Shown here in pieces: positions 35,144-42,021 of a DNA stretch of 47,205 nt. Each line of letters begins with the position of its first letter. Within the stretch, counting starts at the first letter, position 1. Origin of the DNA: Chitinophaga pinensis (GTDB lineage Bacteria > Bacteroidota > Bacteroidia > 2-12-FULL-35-15); NCBI GenBank assembly GCA_945885475.1, contig CAMCYR010000024.1:1-47205 (forward strand), given 5' to 3'. Made by a program: the position numbers and the translations under genes. Below the pieces are notes generated by a model. It was not told the DNA's origin. It made no database searches and saw only the letters and a program-made list of their open reading frames with translations.

Positions 35144-35620
35144 TTAATTACAGCACCCGCTATCAGGTGTGCAGCAGGCGGCTGCTGAATTTTGCAATTC
35201 AGATAAATTGATCTTAACTTTTTCTGCAGGAATTCCACATTTATCTTGAGCAAGACAGTTGGTTGTTTTGTTGGTAAGCATGAAATTGGAACCATCCGCC
35301 ACTAAGCCGTATCTTCCGATTGTGTTGGTTTGGTATTCTACTTCAATTTCCAAATCACCGAGATCTAGCGCTTTTTCTGAAAGCTCAATAATGCTGATCA
35401 GCTTTTCTGCAGAGAGGCGATGATCAAAATCATTCGCTTCCCACAATTGAAAATTAACGACTTTCTCCTCGCGTAAAGTTCCGCCACAATCAATAAATTT
35501 TTTAGTTGTTAATCCTGTTTCAGTTATGTGAAAATGCAGAGGAACGATCATTCCGTTTGGCTGAATAAAGGTTAAGGTATTTAATTCTGTTAACTTGTTT
35601 TTAAATTCCGATAGTTTCAT
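35144..35620 (-). CDS. DUF6428 family protein of the arsenic operon
   Basis: A 158-residue cytoplasmic protein matching the DUF6428 family as I know it from Bacteroidota ars loci. Features are the opening KLSEFKNKL, PLHFHITETGLTTKKFIDCGG (~27-47; short form: HFHITE) and QLWEANDFDHRL (~58), and the cysteine-rich end TNCLAQDKCGIP plus ACCTPDSGCCN. There are seven cysteines in all, five of them in the last ~40 residues, with two CC pairs. This suggests thiol binding of arsenite or another soft metal, but no function is established. The ATG at 35620 is chosen because the ten residues before it (from 35650) would overlap the arsR stop region. It lies 20 bp after arsR. Confidence 0.82.
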   Translation of the reverse strand: MKLSEFKNKLTELNTLTFIQPNGMIVPLHFHITETGLTTKKFIDCGGTLREEKVVNFQLWEANDFDHRLSAEKLISIIELSEKALDLGDLEIEVEYQTNTIGRYGLVADGSNFMLTNKTTNCLAQDKCGIPAEKVKINLSELQNSAAACCTPDSGCCN

Positions 35621-35640
35621 GATATTGTTTTTTATAAATA

Positions 35641-35976
35641 TTAGCAACACTTATTTTTCATTGATTCGAAATTCATACCGAACAATTCAGTAAAAATAAC
35701 TTTAGCCTTTTTCCAGTTTTCTTTATCAATACAATAACAAACGCGAGGGCCATCAATTTCACCTTTTATCAAACCTGCATTTTTCAACTCTTTTAAATGC
35801 TGCGATACGGTTGATTGCGACAAGGGGAGATGCTCTACAATATCATTGCAAATACAAGATTTTTGGACAGAAAGAAATTTAATAATGGCTATTCGAGCAG
35901 GATGAGATAAGGCTTTGGCAATTTCACTCGCCATTATCTCATCGTTCTCAAATTCTTTTTTTTTGCTATAAGCCAT
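35641..35976 (-). CDS. arsR: ArsR-family metalloregulatory repressor
   Basis: A 111-residue winged-helix repressor that should release DNA when arsenite binds. The N-terminal helix [19 protein letters not shown] (~18) leads to the recognition helix-turn-helix [19 protein letters not shown] (~43-61) and the wing GPRVCYCID (~77). Candidate arsenite ligands are Cys41 and Cys43 (CIC, just before the HTH), Cys80 and Cys82 in the wing and the terminal Cys110-Cys111 pair. The classical ELCVCDL motif appears here as SCICND. It is the first gene of arsR-DUF6428-acr3-arsC, and its promoter carries an inverted repeat that is very likely its own operator. Confidence 0.93.
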   Translation of the reverse strand: MAYSKKKEFENDEIMASEIAKALSHPARIAIIKFLSVQKSCICNDIVEHLPLSQSTVSQHLKELKNAGLIKGEIDGPRVCYCIDKENWKKAKVIFTELFGMNFESMKNKCC

Positions 35977-35988
35977 AATTCTTAATTA

Positions 35989-36028
35989 TATATCGCAAAT
36001 ATACGATATAATAAAAGATAAAAGCAAA
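35989..36028 (-). promoter_or_regulatory. ars promoter with interlocked ArsR operator
   Basis: Minus strand: TTTG (36028-36025), 21 nt, TATATTTG (36003-35996), both perfect consensus. The inverted repeat TATATCG (35989-35995) / CGATATA (36004-36010) flanks the -7 box exactly, so the eight-base gap of the palindrome is the -7 element itself. ArsR bound here would block sigma contact. The arsR ATG lies 19 bp beyond the -7 box. Confidence 0.85.
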
Positions 36029-36051
36029 TTTAAAGCAACTATTTTAAAATA

Positions 36052-36456
36052 TCAAAAGAAGATTTTGATCTTATCCAAAAAAGATTGAGGTGCAGAACAT
36101 GGTTTATTTGTTTTAATATTTATAAATACAAGAGTAGTATTTCCAATATTTAGCAATTCATTATTTTGATTGTATATTTCGTAGTCGAATGTAATGCGGG
36201 CAGTTGGCAATTCTTTTATAGTAGTCTTAATAACCAAAAGGTCATCGTATAATGCAGGTTTTAAATATTTTAAATTGCAGGTATATACAGGCAACATGAT
36301 ACCACTATCTTCCATCTCTTTATAGCTTGTACCTAATTGACGCAATGCCTCTACCCTACCCACTTCATAGTAATGTGTATAATTCCCATAATATACATAA
36401 CTCATTTTGTCGGTTTCGGCATACCTTACTCGAACAATTGTTTCAGAAATATACAT
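36052..36456 (-). CDS. Acyl-CoA thioesterase (YbgC/4HBT hotdog family)
   Basis: A 134-residue single-hotdog thioesterase. The opening VRVRYAETDKMSYVYYGNYTHYYEVGR (~7-33; core motif YAETDKM, then YYGNY) carries the conserved Asp16 of the 4-hydroxybenzoyl-CoA thioesterase class, which activates water to hydrolyse the thioester. The common G-V-V-Y-H form is S-Y-V-Y-Y here. The rest has the usual LKYLKPALYDDLLVI and RITFDYEIY strands. The substrate could be short-chain or aromatic acyl-CoA. It has no signal peptide. It is divergent from the 5'-nucleotidase pair and lies upstream of the arsR promoter without sharing it. In proteobacteria ybgC sits with tol-pal; here it does not. Confidence 0.86.
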   Translation of the reverse strand: MYISETIVRVRYAETDKMSYVYYGNYTHYYEVGRVEALRQLGTSYKEMEDSGIMLPVYTCNLKYLKPALYDDLLVIKTTIKELPTARITFDYEIYNQNNELLNIGNTTLVFINIKTNKPCSAPQSFLDKIKIFF

Positions 36457-36611
36457 AGACTTATTTAGTAAATTAATCCGAATGAAAATACATTTTTTAT
36501 CGATATAAAAAACAAAAATATATTTTATTTTTTATTTTTTGGCTGTGGTTTATTCTCGCAAAATTCTTAACATTGTAATGCTTTTAATTGAAACACAAAA
36601 GCACTCCCAAA

Positions 36612-37379
36612 ATGAAATCATCCCTACTCAGCATTTTATATGCAATTATTTTATTGTCTTTAATTTCGGCATGCTCTTCGGCTCCGAAATTAAGAAAGTT
36701 AGAAACGTCAATGCTGGAATTGAATTCCCAAACAATTGTTTCTGATGATTCCAGTTTTATAAAAACAGTACAACCTTATAAATTAAAAATGGACTCGGTC
36801 ATGAATGATGTTTTGGGGAGTTCGGATCAGCCTCTTTTAAAAGGATTACCTGAAGGAACACTGGGTGACTTTGTTTCTGATGCGGTTCTAAAAAAAACGA
36901 ATGATGTTTATAAACCAATAGATAAAATTCCTGTAGATATTTGTCTTTTAAATAATGGTGGACTAAGAAGTCAACTGCCAAAAGGGAAGATAATATTAGG
37001 GAATGTCTATGAATTAATGCCTTTCGAAAATGCGATCGTAATTCTGACAATCAGTGGTGAAAAAATGATGCAACTTTTTGAATCATTGGTCGGAAATAAC
37101 GGCGCACCTTTTTCAGGTGCCAGAGTAACAGCAAAAGGTAAAAAAATAACAACACTTTTGATAGGAGGAAAAGAAATTGATCTTGCGAAAAATTACAAAG
37201 TAGTTACCTCCGATTATTTAGCAGGTGGTGGCGACAAGTATTCTTTTTTTTCTTCCCCTTTAAAAGTGGATACCTTAAATTATAAACTCCGCGATGCAAT
37301 CGTTGATTATATTAAAGATGAAACACAAAAGGGAAACACCATAAAAGTAGAAATCGATGGAAGGATCAAGTATGAATAG
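36612..37379 (+). CDS. 5'-nucleotidase C-terminal (substrate-binding) domain lipoprotein
   Basis: A 255-residue exported protein consisting only of the 5'-nucleotidase C-terminal domain (5_nucleotid_C). The N-terminus MKSSLLSILYAIILLSLISACSS is a lipoprotein signal with Cys22 (short form: LISAC). Domain motifs are LPEGTLGDFVSDAVL (~82), NNGGLRSQLPKG (~112; Arg for the nucleotide phosphate), ELMPFENAIVILTISG (~128), and YKVVTSDYLAGGGDKYSFF (~192), which supplies the aromatic residues that stack on the base. It lacks the metal centre, which is encoded by the next gene. An ATG at 36588 would add eight residues ahead of the signal, so 36612 is preferred. It overlaps the next gene by 8 bp, so the two are translationally coupled. 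Confidence 0.88.
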   Translation: MKSSLLSILYAIILLSLISACSSAPKLRKLETSMLELNSQTIVSDDSSFIKTVQPYKLKMDSVMNDVLGSSDQPLLKGLPEGTLGDFVSDAVLKKTNDVYKPIDKIPVDICLLNNGGLRSQLPKGKIILGNVYELMPFENAIVILTISGEKMMQLFESLVGNNGAPFSGARVTAKGKKITTLLIGGKEIDLAKNYKVVTSDYLAGGGDKYSFFSSPLKVDTLNYKLRDAIVDYIKDETQKGNTIKVEIDGRIKYE

Positions 37380-38310
37380 CCGAAGAGAATTCTTAAAAAA
37401 GACAACTTTTGCTGGAGCCGGATTAATTGCATTTAACGCAATACCTAATGATGCTCTCGCGAAAACAGAAATGGTTAAAATTACTATTTTGCATACAAAT
37501 GACGTGCATAGTCACGTAGATCCTTTCCCTGATAACGATCCGAAATATGCAGGATTAGGAGGTGCTGTAAGACGAGCTGCTGTGATAAAAAAAATAAGAA
37601 GCGAAGAAAAAAATGTATTACTATTTGATGTCGGAGATATCTTCCAAGGAACTCCTTACTTTAATATGTATGGTGGAGAATTGGAATTTAAGTTAATGAG
37701 CATGATGCAATACGATGCTTCTACTATCGGGAATCACGACTTTGATAATGGTCTAGATGGATTGGTAAAACAACTACCTCATGCAAACTTTCCATTCATA
37801 AATTGCAACTATGATTTTTCTGATACACCACTTTCTGGAAAAACAATTCCACATAAAATATATTTTAAAGATGGTATTAAGATTGGCGTTTTCGGATTAG
37901 GTATAGAGCTAGATGGGCTCGTGGATAAACGAATGTCAGGAAATACAAAATATCTCAATCCTATTGAAAAGGCTGCAGAATCAGCACATTTTCTTAAAAA
38001 TGAACAGAAATGTGATCTGGTTATTTGTTTGTCGCACTTGGGATATAAGTATGAAAATAAAAAAGTAAGTGATGTTGTTTTAGCAAAACAGTCAAAAAAT
38101 ATTGATATTATTTTAGGTGCACATACGCATACATTCCTTGATACACCAGTGTCTTACAAAAACAGTGATGATAAAGAAGTATTGGTTGCGCAAGTAGGTT
38201 GGGCAGGGATCAGACTGGGCAGGATCGATTATTTATTCGAGAAGAAAAGTAAAAAAAAGGTTTCTGAAGGGTACTCTATAAAAATTTCCAATAAGTCAAT
38301 AGGTATATGA
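37372..38310 (+). CDS. 5'-nucleotidase metallophosphatase domain protein (Tat-type signal)
   Basis: A 312-residue calcineurin-like phosphoesterase, the catalytic half of a UshA-type 5'-nucleotidase. The N-terminus MNSRREFLKKTTFAGAGLIA has a twin-arginine signal (SRREFLK). Metal ligands appear in order: HTNDVHSH (~39), DVGDIFQGTPYF (~77), GNHDFDNG (~113), CLSHLG (~220) and GAHTHTF (~248). Ca2+/Zn-type dimetal phosphohydrolysis of nucleotides or other phosphate esters is expected. The ATG at 37372 is chosen because the Tat motif starts there, although an ATG five codons upstream exists. It overlaps the preceding C-terminal-domain gene by 8 bp. Together they would rebuild the two-domain enzyme. 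Confidence 0.9.
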   Translation: MNSRREFLKKTTFAGAGLIAFNAIPNDALAKTEMVKITILHTNDVHSHVDPFPDNDPKYAGLGGAVRRAAVIKKIRSEEKNVLLFDVGDIFQGTPYFNMYGGELEFKLMSMMQYDASTIGNHDFDNGLDGLVKQLPHANFPFINCNYDFSDTPLSGKTIPHKIYFKDGIKIGVFGLGIELDGLVDKRMSGNTKYLNPIEKAAESAHFLKNEQKCDLVICLSHLGYKYENKKVSDVVLAKQSKNIDIILGAHTHTFLDTPVSYKNSDDKEVLVAQVGWAGIRLGRIDYLFEKKSKKKVSEGYSIKISNKSIGI

Positions 38311-38397
38311 AAATATTTTTAACTTTTTTTTCATTATAAATGATGTAACTAAGGTAAAGTTCTATATATTTACAGCGCAATACCCGCAAATAGGGGT

Positions 38398-38413
38398 TTT
38401 AGTCAAGACTAAA
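38398..38413. promoter_or_regulatory. Inverted repeat in the dnaA leader
   Basis: TTTAGTC (38398-38404), AA, GACTAAA (38407-38413), 35 bp before the dnaA ATG. It could be an operator or a small RNA hairpin; it has no T-run. A less perfect hairpin (ACCC/GGGGT) lies just upstream. No DnaA boxes were recognised in the 137-bp gap. Confidence 0.4.
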
Positions 38414-38447
38414 CAAAAAGTTCAACATATATAATTACGGATTTAGA

Positions 38448-39881
38448 ATGGAGAAAGCATTTACAAAAGTATGGGAGAGTTGTCTGGGGATAATTAAAGA
38501 CAATGTAAGTTCACAAAGTTTTAAAACATGGTTCGAGCCAATTAAACCTATCAAGTTAAGCGCTAACGTTTTAACAATACAAGTACCTAGTCAGTTTTTC
38601 TACGAATGGTTAGAAGAACACTATATTACATTATTAAAGAAAACAATAAAAAAAGAATTAGGTACTGAAGGACGATTGGAGTACAGTATTATTATGGAGA
38701 ATAACTATAATAACAGCTCTAAACCTTACACAGTAAAAATACCAACAAACAATAAAAAGGAATTAAAAAATCCTTCTGTCTCGATGCCGATTGATTTAAA
38801 TCAAAACAGCATTCGTAACCCATTCATTATCCCAGGATTAAAAAAAGTAAATGTAGAATCTCAATTAAATTCTAATTATTCTTTTGAAAATTTGGTTGAA
38901 GGAGATTGTAACCGTTTGGCTCGCTCTGCTGGATTTGCTGTAGCAAACAAACCTGGTGGAACTGCATTTAACCCTTTATTAATCTATGGTGGTGTTGGTC
39001 TAGGAAAAACACACTTAGCGCATGCGATTGGTATTCAGATAAAAAATGAATTTCCTAACAAAACGGTGTTATACGTTTCCTCAGAAAAGTTTACGCAACA
39101 ATACATCGATTCAGTTAGAAATAACAACCAGAATGATTTCGTTCATTTTTATCAAATGATTGATGTTCTGATTATAGATGATGTTCAATATTTCGCAGGT
39201 AAAGAAAAAACACAAGATGTATTCTTCCACATTTTCAACCACTTACACCAAACAGGTAAACAATTAGTTCTAACTGCTGATAAAGCACCTGTTGAATTGC
39301 AAGGATTTGAACAACGACTATTATCGCGTTTCAAGTGGGGCTTGGCGGCTGATCTTCAAACGCCAGGACTAGAGACACGTATTGCAATTCTTGAGAAAAA
39401 GGTTTATGCAGATGGACTAGATCTTCCCAAAGAAGTCATTGAGTATTTAGCATACAGTATAACGACCAACGTTCGCGAATTAGAAGGCGCACTTATTTCA
39501 TTGTTAGCACAATCCTCAATGAATAAAAAAGCGATTACACTAGAACTTGCAAAACAGATGATTGACAAATTTGTGAAAAATACTGCTCGCGAAGTGTCTA
39601 TCGATTATATCCAAAAAGTAGTTTGCGATTATTTTGACCTTCCAATAGAATTATTGAAATCAAAAACCCGTAAACGCGAAGTTGTTCAAGCTCGTCAAAT
39701 TGCAATGTATTTTGCAAAAAGTATGACAAAATCATCACTTGCAACTATCGGACTTCATTGTGGCGGTAAAGATCACGCAACCGTTTTACATGCATGCCGT
39801 ACAGTTAATAACTTAATGGATACTGATAAGCGTTTCAAAAACTACATTGAAGAACTAAACAAAAAAATAAGCATACAATAA
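38448..39881 (+). CDS. dnaA: Chromosomal replication initiator DnaA
   Basis: The AAA+ initiator that binds DnaA boxes and opens the origin. The 477 residues give the four classical domains: domain I (1-80, VWESCLGIIKDNVSSQSFKTWFEPI; short core FKTWFEP), a variable linker (~85-140), the AAA+ domain III (~145-360) with Walker A GGVGLGKT (Lys187), Walker B LIIDDVQYF (~243) and arginine finger region LLSRFKWG, and domain IV with the DnaA signature CGGKDHATVLHACRTV (~440). dnaN and recF are not adjacent. The neighbours are an LMW phosphatase and rsmI, so the usual dnaA-dnaN origin arrangement is absent. It ends at a strong terminator. Confidence 0.97.
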   Translation: MEKAFTKVWESCLGIIKDNVSSQSFKTWFEPIKPIKLSANVLTIQVPSQFFYEWLEEHYITLLKKTIKKELGTEGRLEYSIIMENNYNNSSKPYTVKIPTNNKKELKNPSVSMPIDLNQNSIRNPFIIPGLKKVNVESQLNSNYSFENLVEGDCNRLARSAGFAVANKPGGTAFNPLLIYGGVGLGKTHLAHAIGIQIKNEFPNKTVLYVSSEKFTQQYIDSVRNNNQNDFVHFYQMIDVLIIDDVQYFAGKEKTQDVFFHIFNHLHQTGKQLVLTADKAPVELQGFEQRLLSRFKWGLAADLQTPGLETRIAILEKKVYADGLDLPKEVIEYLAYSITTNVRELEGALISLLAQSSMNKKAITLELAKQMIDKFVKNTAREVSIDYIQKVVCDYFDLPIELLKSKTRKREVVQARQIAMYFAKSMTKSSLATIGLHCGGKDHATVLHACRTVNNLMDTDKRFKNYIEELNKKISIQ

Positions 39882-39902
39882 AAAGTTCAAAACTCTCTAA
39901 TT

Positions 39903-39938
39903 AAAAAATAGGAATCAGTTCATCTGATTCCTATTTTT
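39903..39938 (+). terminator. Rho-independent terminator after dnaA
   Basis: ATAGGAATCAG (39908-39918), loop TTCAT, CTGATTCCTAT (39924-39934), extended by A/T pairs and ending in a T5 run. The stem is perfect and lies 22 bp past the dnaA stop. Confidence 0.93.
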
Positions 39939-40004
39939 GTTTTAAACCAAACCCGCAATAAATCAACAGATTATGGTAATATCAATGTCAAGGAATATTT
40001 AAAT

Positions 40005-40133
40005 ATGACGTTTGAAAATTTAATTGAGACTGACAGCATCAACAAAGATGTAGATCTTAAATTAGAACTTGAAATACAGCTTGAAAAACCGGGAACATTC
40101 TATATTTTGAAATTCAAACAATTAAAAAATTAA
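40005..40133 (+). CDS. Small 42-residue ORF or C-terminal remnant
   Basis: ATG at 40005 opens a 42-codon frame ending 6 bp before the LMW phosphatase ATG. It is acidic at the start (MTFENLIETDSINKD) and then reads like two beta-strands (VDLKLELEIQLEK, TFYILKFKQ). I do not recognise it. The same frame stays open upstream through the dnaA terminator, with no stop until after 39930, and gives NINVKEYLN just before the ATG. It may therefore be the tail of an older, larger gene. It could also act as a coupled leader for the phosphatase gene. Confidence 0.35.
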   Translation: MTFENLIETDSINKDVDLKLELEIQLEKPGTFYILKFKQLKN

Positions 40134-40139
40134 GCACTG

Positions 40140-40616
40140 ATGTCAAAAATTTTAATGGTCTGCTTGGGTAATATTTGTCGTTCTCCCCTTGCTGAAGGAA
40201 TTTTAAGAGAAAAAACAAAAGAGTACAGTAAAGATATTATTATTGACTCCGCAGGAACGTCAAACTATCATATCGGTTCGCAGCCTGACAACCGTACAAT
40301 TGCCAACGCATTGACACATGGTGTTGATGTATCACAACTAAAAGCACGGCAGTTTACAGTCCCAGATTTTGATGATTTTGACCATATATATGTGATGGAC
40401 AGCTCTAATTATTCTGATGTGATTTCACTTGCAAGAAACGAAGGCGACAAAAAAAAGGTTGCACTACTTTTAAACAGTATATATCCAAATTCAAATATGT
40501 CGGTTCCCGACCCTTATTTCGGCGGTGAACAGGGATTTGAAAATGTATTTATACTTCTCGATAACGCCTGTGAAATAATTGCGGGATCATTAATAAATCA
40601 GATAGCTTCCAAATAA
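40140..40616 (+). CDS. Low molecular weight protein-tyrosine phosphatase
   Basis: A 158-residue cysteine-based phosphatase. The P-loop CLGNICRS (Cys8 to Arg14) sits at the N-terminus, and the general-acid aspartate is in VPDPYFGG (~120-127). SAGTSNYHIG (~38) and the RARQF-equivalent LKARQF (~70) are also typical. It lacks the CxxxC pair seen in arsC at 33588, so it is a phosphatase and not an arsenate reductase. Bacterial members act on tyrosine kinases of polysaccharide export or on small phospho-molecules; no such kinase is nearby. It follows the dnaA terminator and is 7 bp ahead of rsmI, forming a two-gene unit. The dnaA-phosphatase-rsmI order is familiar in this phylum. Confidence 0.92.
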   Translation: MSKILMVCLGNICRSPLAEGILREKTKEYSKDIIIDSAGTSNYHIGSQPDNRTIANALTHGVDVSQLKARQFTVPDFDDFDHIYVMDSSNYSDVISLARNEGDKKKVALLLNSIYPNSNMSVPDPYFGGEQGFENVFILLDNACEIIAGSLINQIASK

Positions 40617-40623
40617 CTAATTT

Positions 40624-41343
40624 ATGACAATAACAGAAAAAGGAATTTTATATCTTATTCCAACCACTCTTGGAGATGCTTCGGAAACAGTTGATGTAAT
40701 TCCTGCTAAAATAAATCAAATCATTAATACAATTGATGAATATATTGTTGAGAATGAGAAAACGGCAAGGCATTATCTTAAAAAGATTGGTATAAAAAAA
40801 CCGTTACAAGAGATCATTCTGCATCCACTAAATCAGCATACAGGTGCGGTTGATGTTTCTAGTTACCTGAAATCGATTTCAATCGGAAAAAACATTGGCG
40901 TTATCTCCGAAGCGGGATGCCCCGGTGTTGCAGATCCCGGATCAGAAGTTGTACGATTAGCACATGCGAACAATATCAAGGTTGTTCCTTTGGTTGGCCC
41001 ATCTTCTATTCTTTTGGCACTAATGGCTTCTGGCTTTAATGGCCAATCATTTACATTTAATGGATATCTTCCTAAGGAAAGAAGTGAACGAATTAAAAAA
41101 ATAAAAGAACTCGAAAAAATTGCTGTTCAAAAAAGTCAGACTCAGTTATTCATTGAAACACCTTATAGGAATATGCACATTTTGGATGACGTGCTTAGCA
41201 GTTGCGAAGGGAAAACGCGTTTGTGTATCGCATGCGACATAACGCTGCCTACAGAATTCATTAAGACAAAAAGTATTGGCGAATGGAAAAAGCAGATTCC
41301 GGATATCGCAAAACGTCCAACAATCTTTCTGATTTATAAATAA
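40624..41343 (+). CDS. rsmI: SAM-dependent methyltransferase, RsmI-like (tetrapyrrole methylase fold)
   Basis: RsmI 2'-O-methylates C1402 in the 16S rRNA decoding centre. The 239 residues carry GILYLIPTTLGD at the start (LYL-P-T-LG form), IVENEKTARHYLKKIG (~41), VISEAGCPGVADPGSEVVR (~102-120; the SAM-binding loop), VVPLVGPSSILLALMASGF (~126) and FNGYLPKERSER (~148). The EAGCP-G-ADPG motif and the GPSS motif fit the RsmI clade. It is about 45 residues shorter than E. coli RsmI, since the C-terminal extension is missing. This short form is common in Bacteroidota, and its exact target is less certain. It lies 7 bp after the phosphatase gene and is followed by the tandem repeat array. Confidence 0.84.
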   Translation: MTITEKGILYLIPTTLGDASETVDVIPAKINQIINTIDEYIVENEKTARHYLKKIGIKKPLQEIILHPLNQHTGAVDVSSYLKSISIGKNIGVISEAGCPGVADPGSEVVRLAHANNIKVVPLVGPSSILLALMASGFNGQSFTFNGYLPKERSERIKKIKELEKIAVQKSQTQLFIETPYRNMHILDDVLSSCEGKTRLCIACDITLPTEFIKTKSIGEWKKQIPDIAKRPTIFLIYK

Positions 41344-41390
41344 TACAAATTACTATTTTAATGCTTTCGCATGTCGGGATGATTTTCCTC

Positions 41391-41800
41391 AAACACTTCT
41401 CGATACGCTCCCTTCGGTCGCACTCGAAGCGACATTTGAGTAAGAGTATTTCGCTAAACGATATCTCAGTTCGAGTATTCTGCTAAACGTCCTGTCAGTT
41501 CGAGTGTTCCGCTGGAACGTATCGAGAACAGTTATAACCACAAACACTTCTCGATACGCTCCCTTCGGTCGCAGTCGAAGCGACATTTGAGTAAGAGTGT
41601 TTCGCTAAACACTAAGTCAGTTCGAGTGTTCTGCTAAACGTCATGTCAGTTCGAGTGTTCCGCAAGAACGTATCGAGAACGCTTATAACCACAAACACTT
41701 CTCGATACGCTCCCTTCGGTCGCAGTCGAAGCGACATTTGAGTAAGAGTCTTTCGCTAAACACGAAGTCAGTTCGAGTGTTCCGCAGGAACGTATCGGGA
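41391..41800. repeat. 151-bp tandem repeat array (2.7 copies)
   Basis: Unit 1 is 41391-41541, unit 2 is 41542-41692 and unit 3 is 41693-41800. Units 1 and 2 are both exactly 151 bp. Unit 3 lacks one 29-bp internal sub-repeat (the GTCAGTTCGAGTGTTC type) and the last 14 bp. Each full unit begins with TTCTCGATACG and ends near CGTATCGAGAA, an 11-bp perfect inverted repeat (41397-41407 with 41518-41528; 41548-41558 with 41669-41679), so each can fold on itself. The inner CGCTCCCTTCGGTCG and TCGAAGCG also form inverted partners. GC content is clearly higher than the surroundings. It lies between the convergent rsmI and GT2 genes. Single copies of similar sequence occur between genes in other Bacteroidota, as I recall. 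Confidence 0.9.
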
Positions 41801-42021
41801 TTAGAGCTTTCGTTATTAAGATACCTGAAGAAAAGATGCATTGAAATATGCGTCTGCTCTTAACGCTTTAAGGAAATATCTTAAATAAAATAAGAACATG
41901 CGCATTATCAAAGTGATCGTTTTAATTTTCGGAAAGCGCAATTAGTGATCGTTAGCCAGTGAGTATAAAAATTCGACTATTAAGTAGGAGTACTAAGCTA
42001 AAACTTTTTAGATAGTTAAAA
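41801..42021. other. Gap between the repeat array and the GT2 gene
   Basis: Low-GC sequence with no gene, terminator or repeat that I can support. Confidence 0.4.

Noticed and set aside
33588-36010. Arsenic operon as a recent genomic island
   Set aside because: No integrase, transposase, tRNA or flanking direct repeats, and base composition is like the neighbours. Horizontal origin is possible but not supported here.
38311-38447. Replication origin next to dnaA
   Set aside because: No cluster of DnaA boxes, no dnaN and no strong A/T unwinding element distinct from the background.
40140-40616. Second arsenate reductase
   Set aside because: It has the LMW-phosphatase loop but lacks the extra cysteine pair needed for arsenate reduction.
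41389-41586. Minus-strand ORF over the tandem repeats
   Set aside because: Made entirely of repeat units, rich in Arg/Ser and without start signals. A by-product of higher GC content.
41391-41800. CRISPR array or tRNA genes (repeated GTTCGAGT resembles a T-loop)
   Set aside because: The units are 151 bp and tandem without unique spacers. No tRNA cloverleaf or acceptor stem can be drawn around the GTTCGAGT motif, and no cas genes are present.
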